Below, piece after piece: positions 33,000-44,497 of a stretch of 64,000 nucleotides of DNA (position 1 is the first letter of the stretch; every line of letters starts with the position of its first letter). Location: the NCBI GenBank assembly GCA_015143295.1, contig CM026554.1:30145531-30209530 (forward strand), written 5' to 3'. The translations under genes were made by a program, and so were the position numbers. This DNA is from Tetracentron sinense. Lineage: Eukaryota; Streptophyta; Magnoliopsida; Trochodendrales; Trochodendraceae. The notes under the pieces are model-generated. The model made no database searches. It was not told where the DNA came from and saw nothing but the letters and a program-made list of their open reading frames with translations.

Positions 33000-33632
33000 A
33001 GATCCAATTGCACGCAGCCAATCCCGATTGAACTTTGGGAGAATTCAATCACACCCACACCGAGTTCAATCACACCCACAAGTCAACATGTGTCCTTGTT
33101 CATCCTTATTAATTGTGGTTAAGATTCATCAACTCTTTGGATTCAATAATATAACCTTGGTTCTTAAAAAAAAATATTTTTAAAACTTGTAACTCTGGTT
33201 TAGAGCTTTTAATCCTTAAGGTTAATATTTTTTTAAGTCTTGAGAAGTAGACCCAAGTTCTGCTTCTAAGCTCGCCCAAGTGTGCACTTATCCCTTTTAA
33301 CCCCTGCTTAACTATAATTAAACTTAACAAAAATAAAATTAATAATTTTGATTTTTCCAAAAACCATGGTTAGATTGCTTAACCCTAAGAGATTAACCAT
33401 AGTTAATGAATGGTAAAATAGGGGTTTGGGCCAATGAGGACTTTGGCGTCAGCTTCTAAGGTGCAACTGGGGTCCATTTTCCACTTCCTTATTTTAAAAT
33501 AAAAAAACCCAAGGTTTATTATTAAACCTAAAGGAATCTTAACCACAATTAATAAGGGTGTACAGTGAATAAGGACACGTGTTGATTATGGGTGTGATTG
33601 AACTCACCCGAGTTCAATCACGATTAGCTGTG
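33000..33632. mobile_element. Large composite TTAACC-module MITE
   Basis: The left end, with CCGATTGAACT and GAGTTCAATCACACCCAC, is complemented by GGGTGTGATTGAACTC-GAGTTCAATCACGATTA at the right. Both arms then hold the module: ACATGTGTCC or GGACACGTGTTG, then TTAATTGTGGTTAAGATTC or GAATCTTAACCACAATTAA. A second, worn copy lies inside at about 33270-33430. Confidence 0.6.
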
Positions 33633-33639
33633 ATTCTAT

Positions 33640-34250
33640 CTCTATATTTTGCATTACTAGGCCCATAGAGGGGTCTAGAGTAGGTGGTACGCAACCTCAT
33701 CAGTGCGGACCAACCAGGCCATGCTTGGGTTGGAAGATTAGGGCATCCATTATTGAAAAGTGATGAGGGGGGTGACACGCTAATCCGTTAGTCGGGCTGT
33801 GAGTGCGTGACCCCATATCATCATCTCCATGACCGGCATTGCTATTCTTAAGCTCTTTTTTTGCTCTTGCTTTTCAGAATGGAAAGAATATAATGATTTG
33901 GTTGCTTATCATTATCTAATCTAATAGCAAGTAGCTTGATAATCTACTTGTTAATGCAAGACAAGAATCTAAGGTTCTATGATGAGGCACCTCAGGTTTT
34001 GGGTTTCCTTAAACATAGCTTAGATGCTTCTATTCTTTTCTTTCTTCCTTCTTTTTATCTCTAGTCCTTCTTAGTTAGGGAATATAGGTTAGTGTAGGGA
34101 ATTGTGGGGTTCAAATGCAATAATAAACAATTCAACTAGAGATATATTGCTCAAACACTTATACTTGGCTCTCTCCGCGCTCTAGTGGGCCACTATCACT
34201 AGAGCCTCTAAAGAGCGTCGCCCTAAAAACTCTAACACATGATAGGTTGT
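33640..34250. other. Intergenic, no gene seen
   Basis: No family resemblance, no repeats with defined ends. Confidence 0.35.
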
Positions 34251-34520
34251 TAATTTCAAATCTGTCCCTTAGATGTCAAGATTGATCATCGGAAGACACA
34301 TGACAAAAGATTGGTCCGATCGAATATGTCTAGATTATCCCATCAAATGTCAGAAATTAGTGATTTTTATAGCCTATATAGAATCTAGTGAATTTTAGGA
34401 GGTTAATGTTGACAAACTATAGTCTAGAATCATTTGATTGACCTCTTTTTTGCCACATATCACTCATGAAACCCACCTTGACATCCAATGTTTATACATA
34501 TTGAGATTCTTGAGCAGCCT
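34250..34520. repeat. Repeat copy lacking the Tourist MITEs (empty site)
   Basis: Similar to 34735-34900 joined to 35557-35700, with shared words GAAAGAC/GGAAGACACATGACAAAA, ATTTTTATA-CCTA, TTAATG-TGACAAACTA-AGTCTA. The stretch AATTTTAGGAGGTTAATG at about 34391-34408 corresponds to the junction where two MITEs sit in the other copy. Confidence 0.55.
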
Positions 34521-34900
34521 CTTCATGCCGCTAATGTCTTTCTGAGCAGGGTTAGAATGAAGGAGATGATCGAGTTTTTGAGTTTCGATGGGGTTCTTTC
34601 TCCCGTAAAGTCGAACCTAGTTAGGAGTTAGTCTTTCCTAACCCAAAACTATTCCTTTTATATATATATAGAGAGAGAGAGAAACATTTGGGATGACACT
34701 ACTCACTACAAGATGTAATGAGCTGCCCCTTACAAAATTAACATGTGCTAACATAATTGAGATTTTGACTATTGGAAGTCAAGGTAGGTCTTTCGAAAGA
34801 CGTGGCAAAAATCAGTTCAATTTGATATTCATACACTATCCAATCAAATTTTAAAAAAGCTGTCATTTTTATAACCTAGGTAGGATTTAATGAACCCTAA

Positions 34901-35309
34901 GGGTCCGTTCGTTTTGCAAGAAATGAGTGAAGAAAAAGAAAATAAGAGAAAATAAAAGAAAAAAAAGTGATAGAAAAGAAAATGAATTTTCTTTTAGGTG
35001 TTTGATATTACAGAAAAGAAAGTGAAAGAAAATAGATTGATATTTCTAAATTACATTTCCTAATAATTCATTTTTACATGAAATATAATAGATGATTTGA
35101 CATTAGTTAATGGTAAAATAAGAATTCAAAACTTTTAACATTACTTTCTTGTAAAAGAACCTACATTTGTAAAGGAAAATTTTGAAAGAAAGTTAAGCAC
35201 TAGAAGATAAAAATCTGTGGGTCTCACAAATTCTTACAATTTATTTTCCTCTCAACTGAACACTTCTCTCCCTTATTTTCTTTCATTTTCTCGGCAAACG
35301 AACACACCT
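34901..35309. mobile_element. Tourist-like MITE 1, TSD TAA
   Basis: Starts GGGTCCGTTCGTTTTGC and ends GGCAAACGAACACACCT. TAA flanks it at 34898-34900 and 35310-35312. TAA/TTA duplications with GGG...CCC ends are diagnostic of PIF/Harbinger Tourist-like MITEs. 409 bp, AG-rich on the left and non-coding. Confidence 0.8.
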
Positions 35310-35312
35310 TAA

Positions 35313-35554
35313 GGGTGCGTCGTTTGGCGAGAAAGTGAGTGAAAAAAAAGAAAAGAATGCAAATAAAAAAGAAACTAAAATTTTCTCGTAAAATAATCAT
35401 CAAAAGATGGATGAAGTTTTTGGGAGAAAATTTGTCACTATTAAGAAAGTGCAAGAAAATAAAAATGTGTTTCTTGTAAATCAAACACAAGAAAAGTGCA
35501 AAAGAACATACTTTTCTTTTACTTTCCTTCACTTCTCATCAAACGAACACACCC
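35313..35554. mobile_element. Tourist-like MITE 2, TSD TAA
   Basis: Starts GGGTGCGTCGTTTGGCGAG and ends CATCAAACGAACACACCC, flanked by TAA at 35310-35312 (shared with MITE 1) and 35555-35557. 242 bp. Related to MITE 1 in its termini. Confidence 0.82.
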
Positions 35555-35957
35555 TAAGGAGTTAATACTAACAAACTAGAGTCTAATTAGATGCCCCAAA
35601 ATCGTCTAATCACACTTATTTTTTACTACATGTCTCGTGAGGAACCAACATTGACATTTAACCGTTAGAATCTCAAACAATTACTTGTGACGTCTATATA
35701 TATGTCAACTTGAAGTGAGTGGCGCCAATGAAAACCACTCCTTATATATATTGGGTACTAAAGGTGCAATTAAATTTCTATTTCCACCCCCCCCCCCCAC
35801 ATAATTGAAATGAAATAAACAATAAGAAATTTTGGTCTTGGAAATTATTTTATTATTTTTGGAATCATATTGTTTGTTGGGTAGTGGAGGATGTAAAATA
35901 ATGGGGAAAGGGATATAAGTGGCGCCAAAAGAGCATCTAAAAGGGATCCACAAGAGT

Positions 35958-36001
<44 letters not shown>

Positions 36002-36600
36002 AGGGGGTTAGGTGCATCTTGTAGTTGGTCAATTGGAGACTTGGAGTAGTGTATGAACTTGACCATTCTCATATCTCAATAAATCATGAGATAAGATATG
36101 GATAATTAGAATGAATTTTTAACTAAAACTAAACACATGCACATGACATGCCGGACTGGTGATGGTTTCTTGGTTTCAGTTAAATTTTAAATAAAGCCGG
36201 TGATGATCTCCTGCAACATAATGGATGATACTCCATACACCCTCACACATTTCTCCAACCCTTCGCCTTTTTTTACACTGTCCCATCGAAGAGGTGGCCC
36301 ACAAATCGTACTGTGTGGAGTCATGGATACAGACTTGTACGCAAGTTGAGGGAGCACCAATGCTCTTAGAGAATTTCATGTAGGACTTTGCTATTGAGAC
36401 CCCCAAGGCCGAGACCACATCGAGACGGCCCATGTGATGAAAGGATCTCAAAATTTTCATAAATCTAATTTTATTTTTTTGAGATCCATTCATCACATGC
36501 TCTCAATCTCTGCCTATGCAGTCTCACTAGGAATTTCCCTTTCATGTATACCCTCTTACGTATGATCAAGGGAAGGAAGCTGTTGAGATGTCATCTCCTA
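35555..36600. other. Intergenic with simple repeats
   Basis: Holds a C run near 35787-35799 and a (GA)n tract at about 35959-35994 followed by G-rich sequence. A 106-codon minus-strand frame at 36176-36496 has no family features and is not called. Confidence 0.5.
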
Positions 36601-36619
36601 AGAATTGAACGAATTGAAC

Positions 36620-36695
36620 GAATAAGGTGCAATTTTAAAGCTAGAATCCTCAAGAATTTAATGAATAAGGTGCAATTTTAAAGCTAGAATCCTCA
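36620..36695. repeat. 33-bp direct duplication, 43-bp period
   Basis: GAATAAGGTGCAATTTTAAA followed by GCTAGAATCCTCA occurs identically at 36620-36652 and 36663-36695. Confidence 0.85.
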
Positions 36696-36789
36696 TTTTG
36701 GTCCATCTTTTGATGAGACTTACAAAGCCTAATGCTCTGCAAATTCTTGAGACATTAAATGTGGGACTTTGCAAGTCTCAAACAAGGCG

Positions 36790-37235
36790 GAGCCACGGTT
36801 AAAGGGGTTTTAAAAGGGACACGAGGACACATGGGTAAGATAAGTAGCGGATCGATCACCTAGTGGATCACCTAGCGGATCACGGGTCCGCTAATCACTA
36901 CTCTTAAGATTAACTATATTATTAATATTTAAAATTATATATAGAAAAAAGGGAAATCATTCTTTTTGGTTGAACGAATCAGCCTCTACAACCCGCCATG
37001 TGTCCCTTTTTAACACCAGCTAATTGCGGTTAAGATACACTCACTTCAAGGACTAACCTTAAATTGATTAAGCCTAATCACAATTAAAGGGAGATCTATA
37101 AGTCGCCATGTATCCCTTTTAACACTCACTAACTGTGGTTAAGATTCACTCACCCTAAGATTTATCCATCTAACCTTGTTTTTTAAAAGAAAAAATAACC
37201 TTATTTTGATTAAGCTTAACCACAGTTATTAGGAG
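36790..37235. mobile_element. Worn TTAACC-module MITE copies
   Basis: The words CGCCATGTGTCCCTTTTTAA, GCGGTTAAGATACACTCAC, CGCCATGTATCCCTTTTAAC and AACTGTGGTTAAGATTCACTC give two tandem copies. GGGACACGAGGACAC near 36815 suggests an opposing arm. A local array of GATCACCTAG/GGATCACCTAGCGGATCAC lies at about 36846-36885. Confidence 0.5.
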
Positions 37236-37423
37236 ACGAACGTAATGCACAAAAAGAATTCGGGCCCATAAAAAAATTACAAAATTTTGAAAGTACGAAA
37301 CTCCCTCATAATCAACTATTAACTCATAATTTGAGGGGGGGCACTACAAACAAATTTTTTATATTATTCATTTAAAAAAAATTTACCTAATATATAAGGG
37401 TATGTTCTTTTGAACTGCACCTG

Positions 37424-37670
37424 CCTCTTGCGCCAGTGGTGGGGTGTGGCCTCCTGTTGAGGGAGGTTTGGGGATCCAATCCCCCTTATGTGATGATTCT
37501 GCAAGACCTAATATTTATGTTCTTTTGAGCTACACCCTGCCTCTTGCGCCAGTGGTGGGGTGTGGCCTCTTGTTGATGCAGGTTTCCCCTCAAGTGATGA
37601 ATCCACAAGAGTTCCAATCCCCAAACAAACCGACTAATCCGAAGCAAAATAAGAAAAAAAATAAAAAATA
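37424..37670 (+). mobile_element. Double-headed SINE copy
   Basis: CCTCTTGCGCCAGTGGTGGG followed by GTGTGGCCT occurs twice (about 37430 and 37540). The first head is followed by a B-box-like GGGGATCCAATCCCC. The unit ends in AATAAGAAAAAAAATAAAAAATAAA. Related to the SINE at 23267-23421. Confidence 0.6.
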
Positions 37671-38964
37671 AAGTTTAGGAAACCCTAAATGAATTTGTAG
37701 GAATTTTAATTCTTATTATCATGAAACTTCCCATCCCGACATTTTTTTTTTTGTGAGACTTGAAATCTGTAATTTTATGGCTTTTGAAGTCTCACGCGAA
37801 TTGAAATTCCAAGAAATGAGAAACAAAAAAAAAACAATACAAAAATTGAGAATTCCCAGAAATTAAAAATCTCACCTCCAATTCTCCCAAAAAAACATGG
37901 GGCCTTAGAGAGGCAAATGGGTCAAACAACCCCAACTAAACAAATGTCTCAACCCCTTTGAATACTTAAAAAAAAAACTGATTAACAAATAAATTGATAA
38001 TTATTTTCTTGTAGGGTACCAATAAAGAAATCCAACTAAAGTTGGCTTCAGTGGCACCCCTTGGCTTTGTATCCATTAAATATCCCCAAGTTTTTGAATA
38101 GAAATTTGGCTATTCAATGAAGGAGTCAAGAGAGAAAAGGATAAGTGTAGAATATGACACAGAGAGTGGGAGGCTCATTAGCATATTTCAAACTTATTTA
38201 AATCTCCCTGTAATAGGGGAATCAGGTTCTATTTGGACGACATTTGTTCCCCCCAACTACATTTTCAATTCAATCTACATGACTATACACCATTTTTCTC
38301 ATACTCAAAGGGGCTTTGTTAGTATTCCCTCTTAAATAAATTATTGAATTAGCCTGAAAGGGGAGGTTGAAATGTCCTTGTTCGGAATGTCTCCACCCTT
38401 TTTTATGAGTAAATTTCCCTCCAGCAATTGAATGGATGTAATACGATAATGATGGTATATTTAACTATTTCAATAAAAAATGGTAAAAAGTCATTTATCT
38501 ATTTATTCGATTACTCTAGTGAACAATCATAACTCCTTTTTGCAGTATTTTATAAATTAACTAAATTACTTTTACATTTTAAAAAAAATACTAAGGCATC
38601 ACAAGGAATAGTTTGGCCATAAAACTTTGGGGATGTTGAAAACTTTTTTATTTTAATGTGGGGGCTAGGGACCGTTTGCATCACTCTCGGGTAATTTTGT
38701 ATTTAGCAGTGATTAGCTGACCCCTAATCTTCCATGTCCTTGTGTACCTTTTAACACCCCTTTAATCCTGGTTAAGCTTGAGAAAAATCAATTTAAAATT
38801 TTGGTTTTTTTTTCCTCTAAAAACCAAGGGTCGATTGCTTAAACCTAGGGGTGAGTGAATCTTAACCACATTTGGTGTTTGTTTAAAAGTGGGGCGTGGA
38901 CCAATGAGGACCGGCCATTATAGAGAGATTTAAATAGAACCTAATTTAAATAAGGACTGTCGTC
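37671..38964. other. Intergenic, with a worn TTAACC-module MITE at about 38720-38905
   Basis: The module words CCATGTCCTTGTGTACC, TTTAATCCTGGTTAAGCTT and GTGAATCTTAACCACA appear near the end. No gene is supported. A 72-codon plus-strand frame at 38117 has no family features. Confidence 0.4.
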
Positions 38965-39454
38965 CAAATAGAAATGAAGAAAAAGTGAACTGTAGCAGTG
39001 GGTAGCTTCACCTGAGAGGAAAATTGTAGTTTTATTTTCCGGATTTTTTTCTTTTGAAACCCTACTTACTACCTTATAAAAGGAAACGGGTTTATAAGTT
39101 TCAGGGACGTTTTTATCAGAGAAAGGGTCTGGAGAAGAGTTTTGGAAGGTCTTGGAGCATGAAATCTTCACAATCTATGGCGGCTACTCTTTCTCCCATG
39201 ATCAACTAATCTCTCATTTAGGGTTTCGATGAAACTCTAGCCAAGTAACTATGGTTTAGTTGTTTTATTTTAGTTTTTTTTATTTGTAAACGATGATTGC
39301 ATGACTTGAGGATTGCTTTGACAATCAATTTTAATGTTTATTTTCGATCTTAATAAAGTTTTTCCTTGTCTTAGGAATTATCTTCTTTTTGATTTAAATT
39401 CTATTCATAATTAAATTATGTGATTTTAAGTATGAATGTTTGTGCAATGGAATT
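38965..39454 (+). mobile_element. Tat/Athila-type LTR 1, 5' part (interrupted)
   Basis: From GAAATGAAGAAAAAGTG the sequence aligns with LTR 2 from about 47080 onward (shared ACCCTACTT-CTACCTTATAAAA, AGGGACGTTTTTATCAGAGA, GGTCTTGGAGCATGAAATC). The first part of the LTR is missing. The TATA box is at 39075-39081. The LTR is cut at 39454 by the copia insertion and resumes at 45865. Confidence 0.75.
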
Positions 39455-40793
39455 TGAAAAAATCCGGTGAACCTCAAATCTAATGTTTGAGTTGAGAAAT
39501 CACAAATTCAAGGGGGTGGCTAGGTCTCCCTATAAAGTCTATCTACCATTTTTAATCTTTAACAATTAAATTATGAATTAAGGGATGATGAACTTTAAAG
39601 TGCAGAAATAAAGAAACAAGTAAACCACAACACAAGCAATTTTTACATGGAAACCCTTCTGGGAAAAACCATGGGACCTAATCCAGCAATGAGAATCCAC
39701 TAAGACAAAGAAACAAATACTTACAAGACTCGAACTGTACTAAACTGGACTCGACACTACGATCCTCAGTACTCAGTCCTCCACGCCTTCGAAAACAATC
39801 ACGATCTCGCAAGCCTCGCAATCTACCACAGTAGCATGTTCTTCTTTTTGTGTCTCGACAACCACGATCTCCACGATCGATTTCTATCAATGACGGCTTC
39901 GGATTCCACCGACCAAATCACTCTACCACCATTCTTCTCAGATCGATCTCCTTCGCAAAGGCTCTGGAACACTCTAGCCAATTTGTTCTTTCCAGAACGG
40001 GTTGATGGTTTGATTAAAATCAAATCCTAGATGGACTCCATCAATGAGAAAGTTCAAGCAAGAAAGAATGGAACAATGATTTGCAAAATCTAGGATGGAA
40101 GAGAACTTAATGAAGGGAATGAGAGAAAATAATTTCCAGAGTTTCTATGAACTTTAGAGATACCCCAAAGTACTCTCAACACACTCCCCAAGCCTACTTT
40201 TTTGGACTAGAAGGGCTCTAGTTAAATAGAGAAGCAAAGCCAAGTTTATAAAAGTTGCTAAAAACCAAAAAGGCAAGAAAATCCATATCAGGGTCGACCC
40301 TAGGCACTTTGGGTCGACCCAAATGTGCACTTCGGTCGACCCAAGTGCTCTCAAGGTCGACCCTCAATTATCTTGCATTCTGGATTTTGTCATCATACTA
40401 AATCTTTCCATATCAGGGTCAACCCAAAAAGGTCAGGGTCGACCTTGAAGAGCATTTTTGGCATTTTTCTTCCTTTTAATGCCTAATGTTTTGCTTCAAT
40501 TGGTCTAGACTCTTTGGAATCATTTTCTATGATTTTGGGCATTTCCATATGAATAATTTTTGGTCTTTTAGGTCTCACTTACCATCTTAAAATTTGAGCC
40601 ATTCTTGGGTGATGATTTTTCTTGCTTTATCATGGCATCTTCTTTGCTTTTCATCGAACTGGATGATGTGACCTAAGGAGTGCTATACCCACTTTTGGAC
40701 TCGGAATTTTGCCAATACAAAAACATGACTTTACACTCTAAACTCACTTGTTTTGACATCGGAATAAGCCAACACTTAAATATGGACTTTACA
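39455..40793 (-). repeat. 3' LTR of the copia element
   Basis: Plus-strand ends are TGAAAAAATCCGG and GGACTTTACA. It carries a GGGTCGACCC-type palindrome cluster at 40291-40445 and, in minus orientation, a TATTTAAC TATA-like box near 40220-40229. Confidence 0.88.
40291..40445 (-). promoter_or_regulatory. GGGTCGACCC palindrome cluster, 3' LTR
   Basis: Six versions occur: GGGTCGACCC at 40291 and 40311, then GGTCGACCC, AGGTCGACCC, GGGTCAACCC and GGGTCGACC. They end about 60 bp upstream, in minus orientation, of the TATA-like box. Confidence 0.6.
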
Positions 40794-42641
40794 ATCTCCC
40801 CATTTGGCAATTCCGTGGCAAAACCAAACTGAAGTACATAACTTGACACAACTCGCCCAAACATATCAAAAGATGAATTAGGACATTACATGACTGCAAC
40901 ACAATTACATGACAACAATTGACAAATATTCTTAAAGTGAATACACTGAAGCTCTTGTCAAGTAAGATCTGTCTGCTGCAACCTTGCACCTGCACATGCT
41001 CATAAACAACACACCCAGTGAAGCATGTATGGAATATACAAATAAATAAGCACAGATATTGCAAGGAATGTACTGAACTTGGGAACTTATACCCAACATT
41101 CTCCTTCTTTTTGGCACAATTGCCAAAGGTAGTCATGAAGCCAATATTACAAAGAATATATCAATTTAATACATGTAAAATATTAAGGCAATCACAATAC
41201 AACTAAGTAAATGCAGATAATGCGAGGACTAAAGAGCGGGGAACAAAATAGCAATATAAAGCAGAAACTCCTCCTCAACAACTCAACTTGATCTTCTCTC
41301 TCTAAGATCAAGGACACCACCAAAATCAGGGCACATAAGATAGAAAGGCCCATGCCAACCAATACAAAAACACATAATGATAATACTAAAAAAATATCAT
41401 ATGCCACACAAACATGCATCAAAAGCATTATAAGCAGTAGTAATTTAAAATTACAAATCCAATGAAGAACATGATTAGTTAGTCCGACTGAGAATATATA
41501 TCTAACTAAATCTCACGGAATGCTAAAGCATAGCCAATTCACTTAGTCACATTTAGTGAACAGTTCAAAAGTGAAGCATTGTGTGTAGTGGTGGTCTGAC
41601 AAGATACTAGATCAAGGTTTCTTTCCCTTTCCAAGGATATGACATTAACCACTAAAGGGACTCCCGGAGACATAAATCTTAGAAGTCAAACCTAGTTAGA
41701 TCCAGATATGCTGATTTTTTACATTTTGGAGTTCTTTTATCCATTTTATTTGACTCAATAGTTTCTTTTACTTTTGGTCAAATACTTCCAAACTTGTAAG
41801 ATTTCTTTCGATGTTCTTTATCTGAACATATCTTTACATGCAGTGATGGCTTTCACACTATCCAAGTAGGTAGTCCTTGCTATTGACAATAGGGGATTTC
41901 ACTCTAGCAACCCAGATAGATAATTATTGTCCGTATAGGTAGCCATTACATACTGTTTGCATCCAATAGTGACTTTCATAATAGCCCAGTAGATAGCCCT
42001 TTTCATTGCAATAATTTTTGCTCTTGGAGGATACACAAAATGGGGATGACTAAAAATATGGTCATTCTAGATTGGTCATCCAAGGTCACACTTTTGGGAT
42101 AAGTCAAACACCTACAGATTGAAAAATAGACCTCTCAATAGAATCAGTCAGAGTGCTTGTGAAAGTGTAAAGCATACACACATAAATAAGTCTCTAACTA
42201 TACAAGATAAAACTAATCTAATTTTCGCCTAACCAAGAGACTATGAAGGTGATATATCCTCAATCAGTAACAAACTCATGTTCAACCCTAGATAAGTATA
42301 GAAATAAAGATCACACAAGGAATGTAGATCAAGCAAGTCAAATAAGGGCAACATGACAAAAATATTTTTGGATTTTTCAAAATAAAGAAGACAGAAAAAC
42401 AAACCAAAAAAAATAACAACTAGTAAAAAAAAATCTACTAGTATATACAAGTAGCATATCACTAGGACAAGATATAACAATACTAGCACACCCTAAGCTA
42501 TGACAGGCACGGGTTAAGTAAAGCCCTTCTGGCCTTCCTTTCTCACTCAAACGGTTTTAACAGTTTGATTGACCCTTTGGTCTCTAACTATTTCAGTTGA
42601 GGGAGGTATGACCTTTTGCCTCTTCCTCCTATTCCTCCTTT
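40794..42641 (-). other. Internal non-coding region of the copia element
   Basis: About 1.85 kb between the end of gag and the 3' LTR where pol would be expected. Only unrelated short frames are present. The region begins with the purine tract at 40794-40805. Confidence 0.6.
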
Positions 42642-44444
42642 TCAGGATTGAGTCCTAGAATTATGATGGACATTATGGTTCATCCCATTACCTCCTTTAT
42701 ATCTAGCATAAGGAGTGTTATGATCATGCCACTGTTTAGAGTTGTGAGCAATTTTCATCACATCTTCACACAAACTCCTAGACTTCTCCACTAGGACCTT
42801 AACTCTTCTTTGAAGATTTTCATTAAGATTATTTTGGTTCTCAAAACCATGATTGGGCATTCTTCGTAGTTTAGGACATCGAGGCTTAATATGACCATTC
42901 ATTCCACATTTACGACATGTAGGAATGAATTTTTGAGTTGAAGGGTCCTTCCTATTTTCAGGAGGGTGCCTTTTAGCACCAGGCTTAGTGTTTGAGGTAG
43001 ATGGAGTTCCCTTCACATCTCCACACCTTTGATTCTGCTCAAAATTAACCAACTTGAGTTCAAGACTTATGTTTTCATCAAGATAAACATATAAATCAGA
43101 TTCAAGAAGCTGAGTCTTGACAAGGAGGAAAGCATTCTCTTCCTCAAGCTATGACATAAGAGCTTTCAACCCTGAAGCCACTTGGTTTAAGGCATCTCTT
43201 TCTATTTCAATAGATTTGACCTTTTTGGTTATCGAAAATTGAACCTTTTTCAGCTTTAGGCATTCCTGAAGTAACTCATCATAGGCTGCCTCAAGGTCTC
43301 CCTCAAACTCTGAGTCATTTTGACTCTCCTCATCCTCACCATCACTATGGTGTTGGTCACTTACAACATTTGAAGAAGATTCTTCAACCCTAGATAAAGA
43401 TGCAGTGAAGGCCACATAACCCCTAATCTCCTCACAAGAAGAACTATCTGATTCCTCTGATTCAGATTCACTGTCATCCCTTGCCTTGCCCTTAAATCTT
43501 TTTTTATTAGAGCACTCAGTGGAAATATGGCCATAGCTTTAGCATTCATAGCATTGAACACCTTGGGATTTACTATTAGCACTTTTAAGATGTTTCTTGT
43601 TTTCAAAGTGCTTGGACTTAGGCTTCTCAAGAGATTTTTGTCATTTCGGATTAAATCTCTTATTAAGTTTCAAATTTTTTTTGAATTTCTTTGCAAATAA
43701 AGCCAACTCTTCATTATCATCCTTAGAGTCATTATCTGAACCATTTATGAATTCCTTGATGGATTTCAAGGCAATAGATTTTGGTTTCTTAGATGGGTTC
43801 AGATTTAACTCATAGGTTTAGAGAGAACCAAACAACTCTTCAATTTTGAGAGCATCAACATTATTACTCTCTTTGATGACGGTAACCTTCGATCGAAATC
43901 CCTCAGGTAGAGATCTCAAAATTTTTCTAACAATTTTAGACTCAAGAATTCTTTCTCCTAGGTTAAAACAAGAATTAACTATGTCACTCAGATCAACATA
44001 AAAACCATCAAAAGTTTCATCATCATTCATTCTCAGATTTTTAAATTTAGAAGTAAGCATTTGAAGTTTGGAGATCTTGACTGTTGTAGTCCCTTCATGG
44101 GTAAGTTTAAGAATGTCGCATGCCTCCTTTGAAGTGTCACATTTACAAATACGCTAAAATTCTTCGGGTGTGACAGCAGTGAAGATTGCATTAAGACCCT
44201 TATTGTTCCATCTACAACTTTCAAGATCTACATTGGTCCATTCAAAATAAGGTTTAGGGATGGTTTGGTTATCTATGGTCTTTGTTGGATGGGTCCAACC
44301 TTGTTCAACAGAGATCCATACTCTCTCATCCAAAGATTTTAGAAAGGCTCTCATACAAGCTTTCCAATAGGCATAATTGTTTCTATCAAATAATGGAGGA
44401 CAAGAGATGGATCCTCCATCTCTTTGGAGATTCATATTCACCAA
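42642..44444 (-). pseudogene. Copia gag, one frame with five premature stops
   Basis: About 600 codons run in a single frame from 44444 to 42642. They start with a gag N-terminus (PPLFDRNNYAYWKACMRAFL) and continue with a UBN2-type core (TSKFKNLRMNDDETFDGFY, IVRKILRSLPEGFRSKV). A CX2CX4HX4C zinc knuckle lies near 43560-43515. Then comes an acidic/coiled region (ELLQECLKLKKVQFSI) and a second knuckle CRKCGMNGHIKPRC near 42930-42890. In-frame stops interrupt at about 44154 (TAG), 43818 (TAA), 43641 (TGA), 43539 (TAA, inside the first knuckle) and 43149 (TAG). No frameshift is required. Two zinc knuckles with a long coiled C-terminus fit the SIRE/Maximus lineage. In an active element the product would form the virus-like particle; here it cannot be made whole. 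Confidence 0.85.
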
Positions 44445-44483
44445 AAATATGATACAAGATCACACTAATAAATTAGTGACCCT

Positions 44484-44495
44484 GCTCTGATACCA
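44484..44495 (-). promoter_or_regulatory. Primer-binding site, initiator-Met tRNA
   Basis: TGGTATCAGAGC on the minus strand, two bases inside the 5' LTR end at 44498. It defines the element's orientation and copia affinity. Confidence 0.88.
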
Positions 44496-44497
44496 AT

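Noticed and set aside
36176..36496. 106-codon minus-strand frame
   Set aside because: No recognisable motifs or neighbours; not supportable as a gene.
39678..40023. Arg/Asp-rich frames, repeated near 44792-45073
   Set aside because: They lie inside the two copia LTRs and are duplicated only because the LTRs are duplicated.
40673..41428. Minus-strand frames with hydrophobic runs, considered as remnants of an env-like or pol region
   Set aside because: No reverse transcriptase, integrase or envelope motif; they reflect AT-rich complement sequence.
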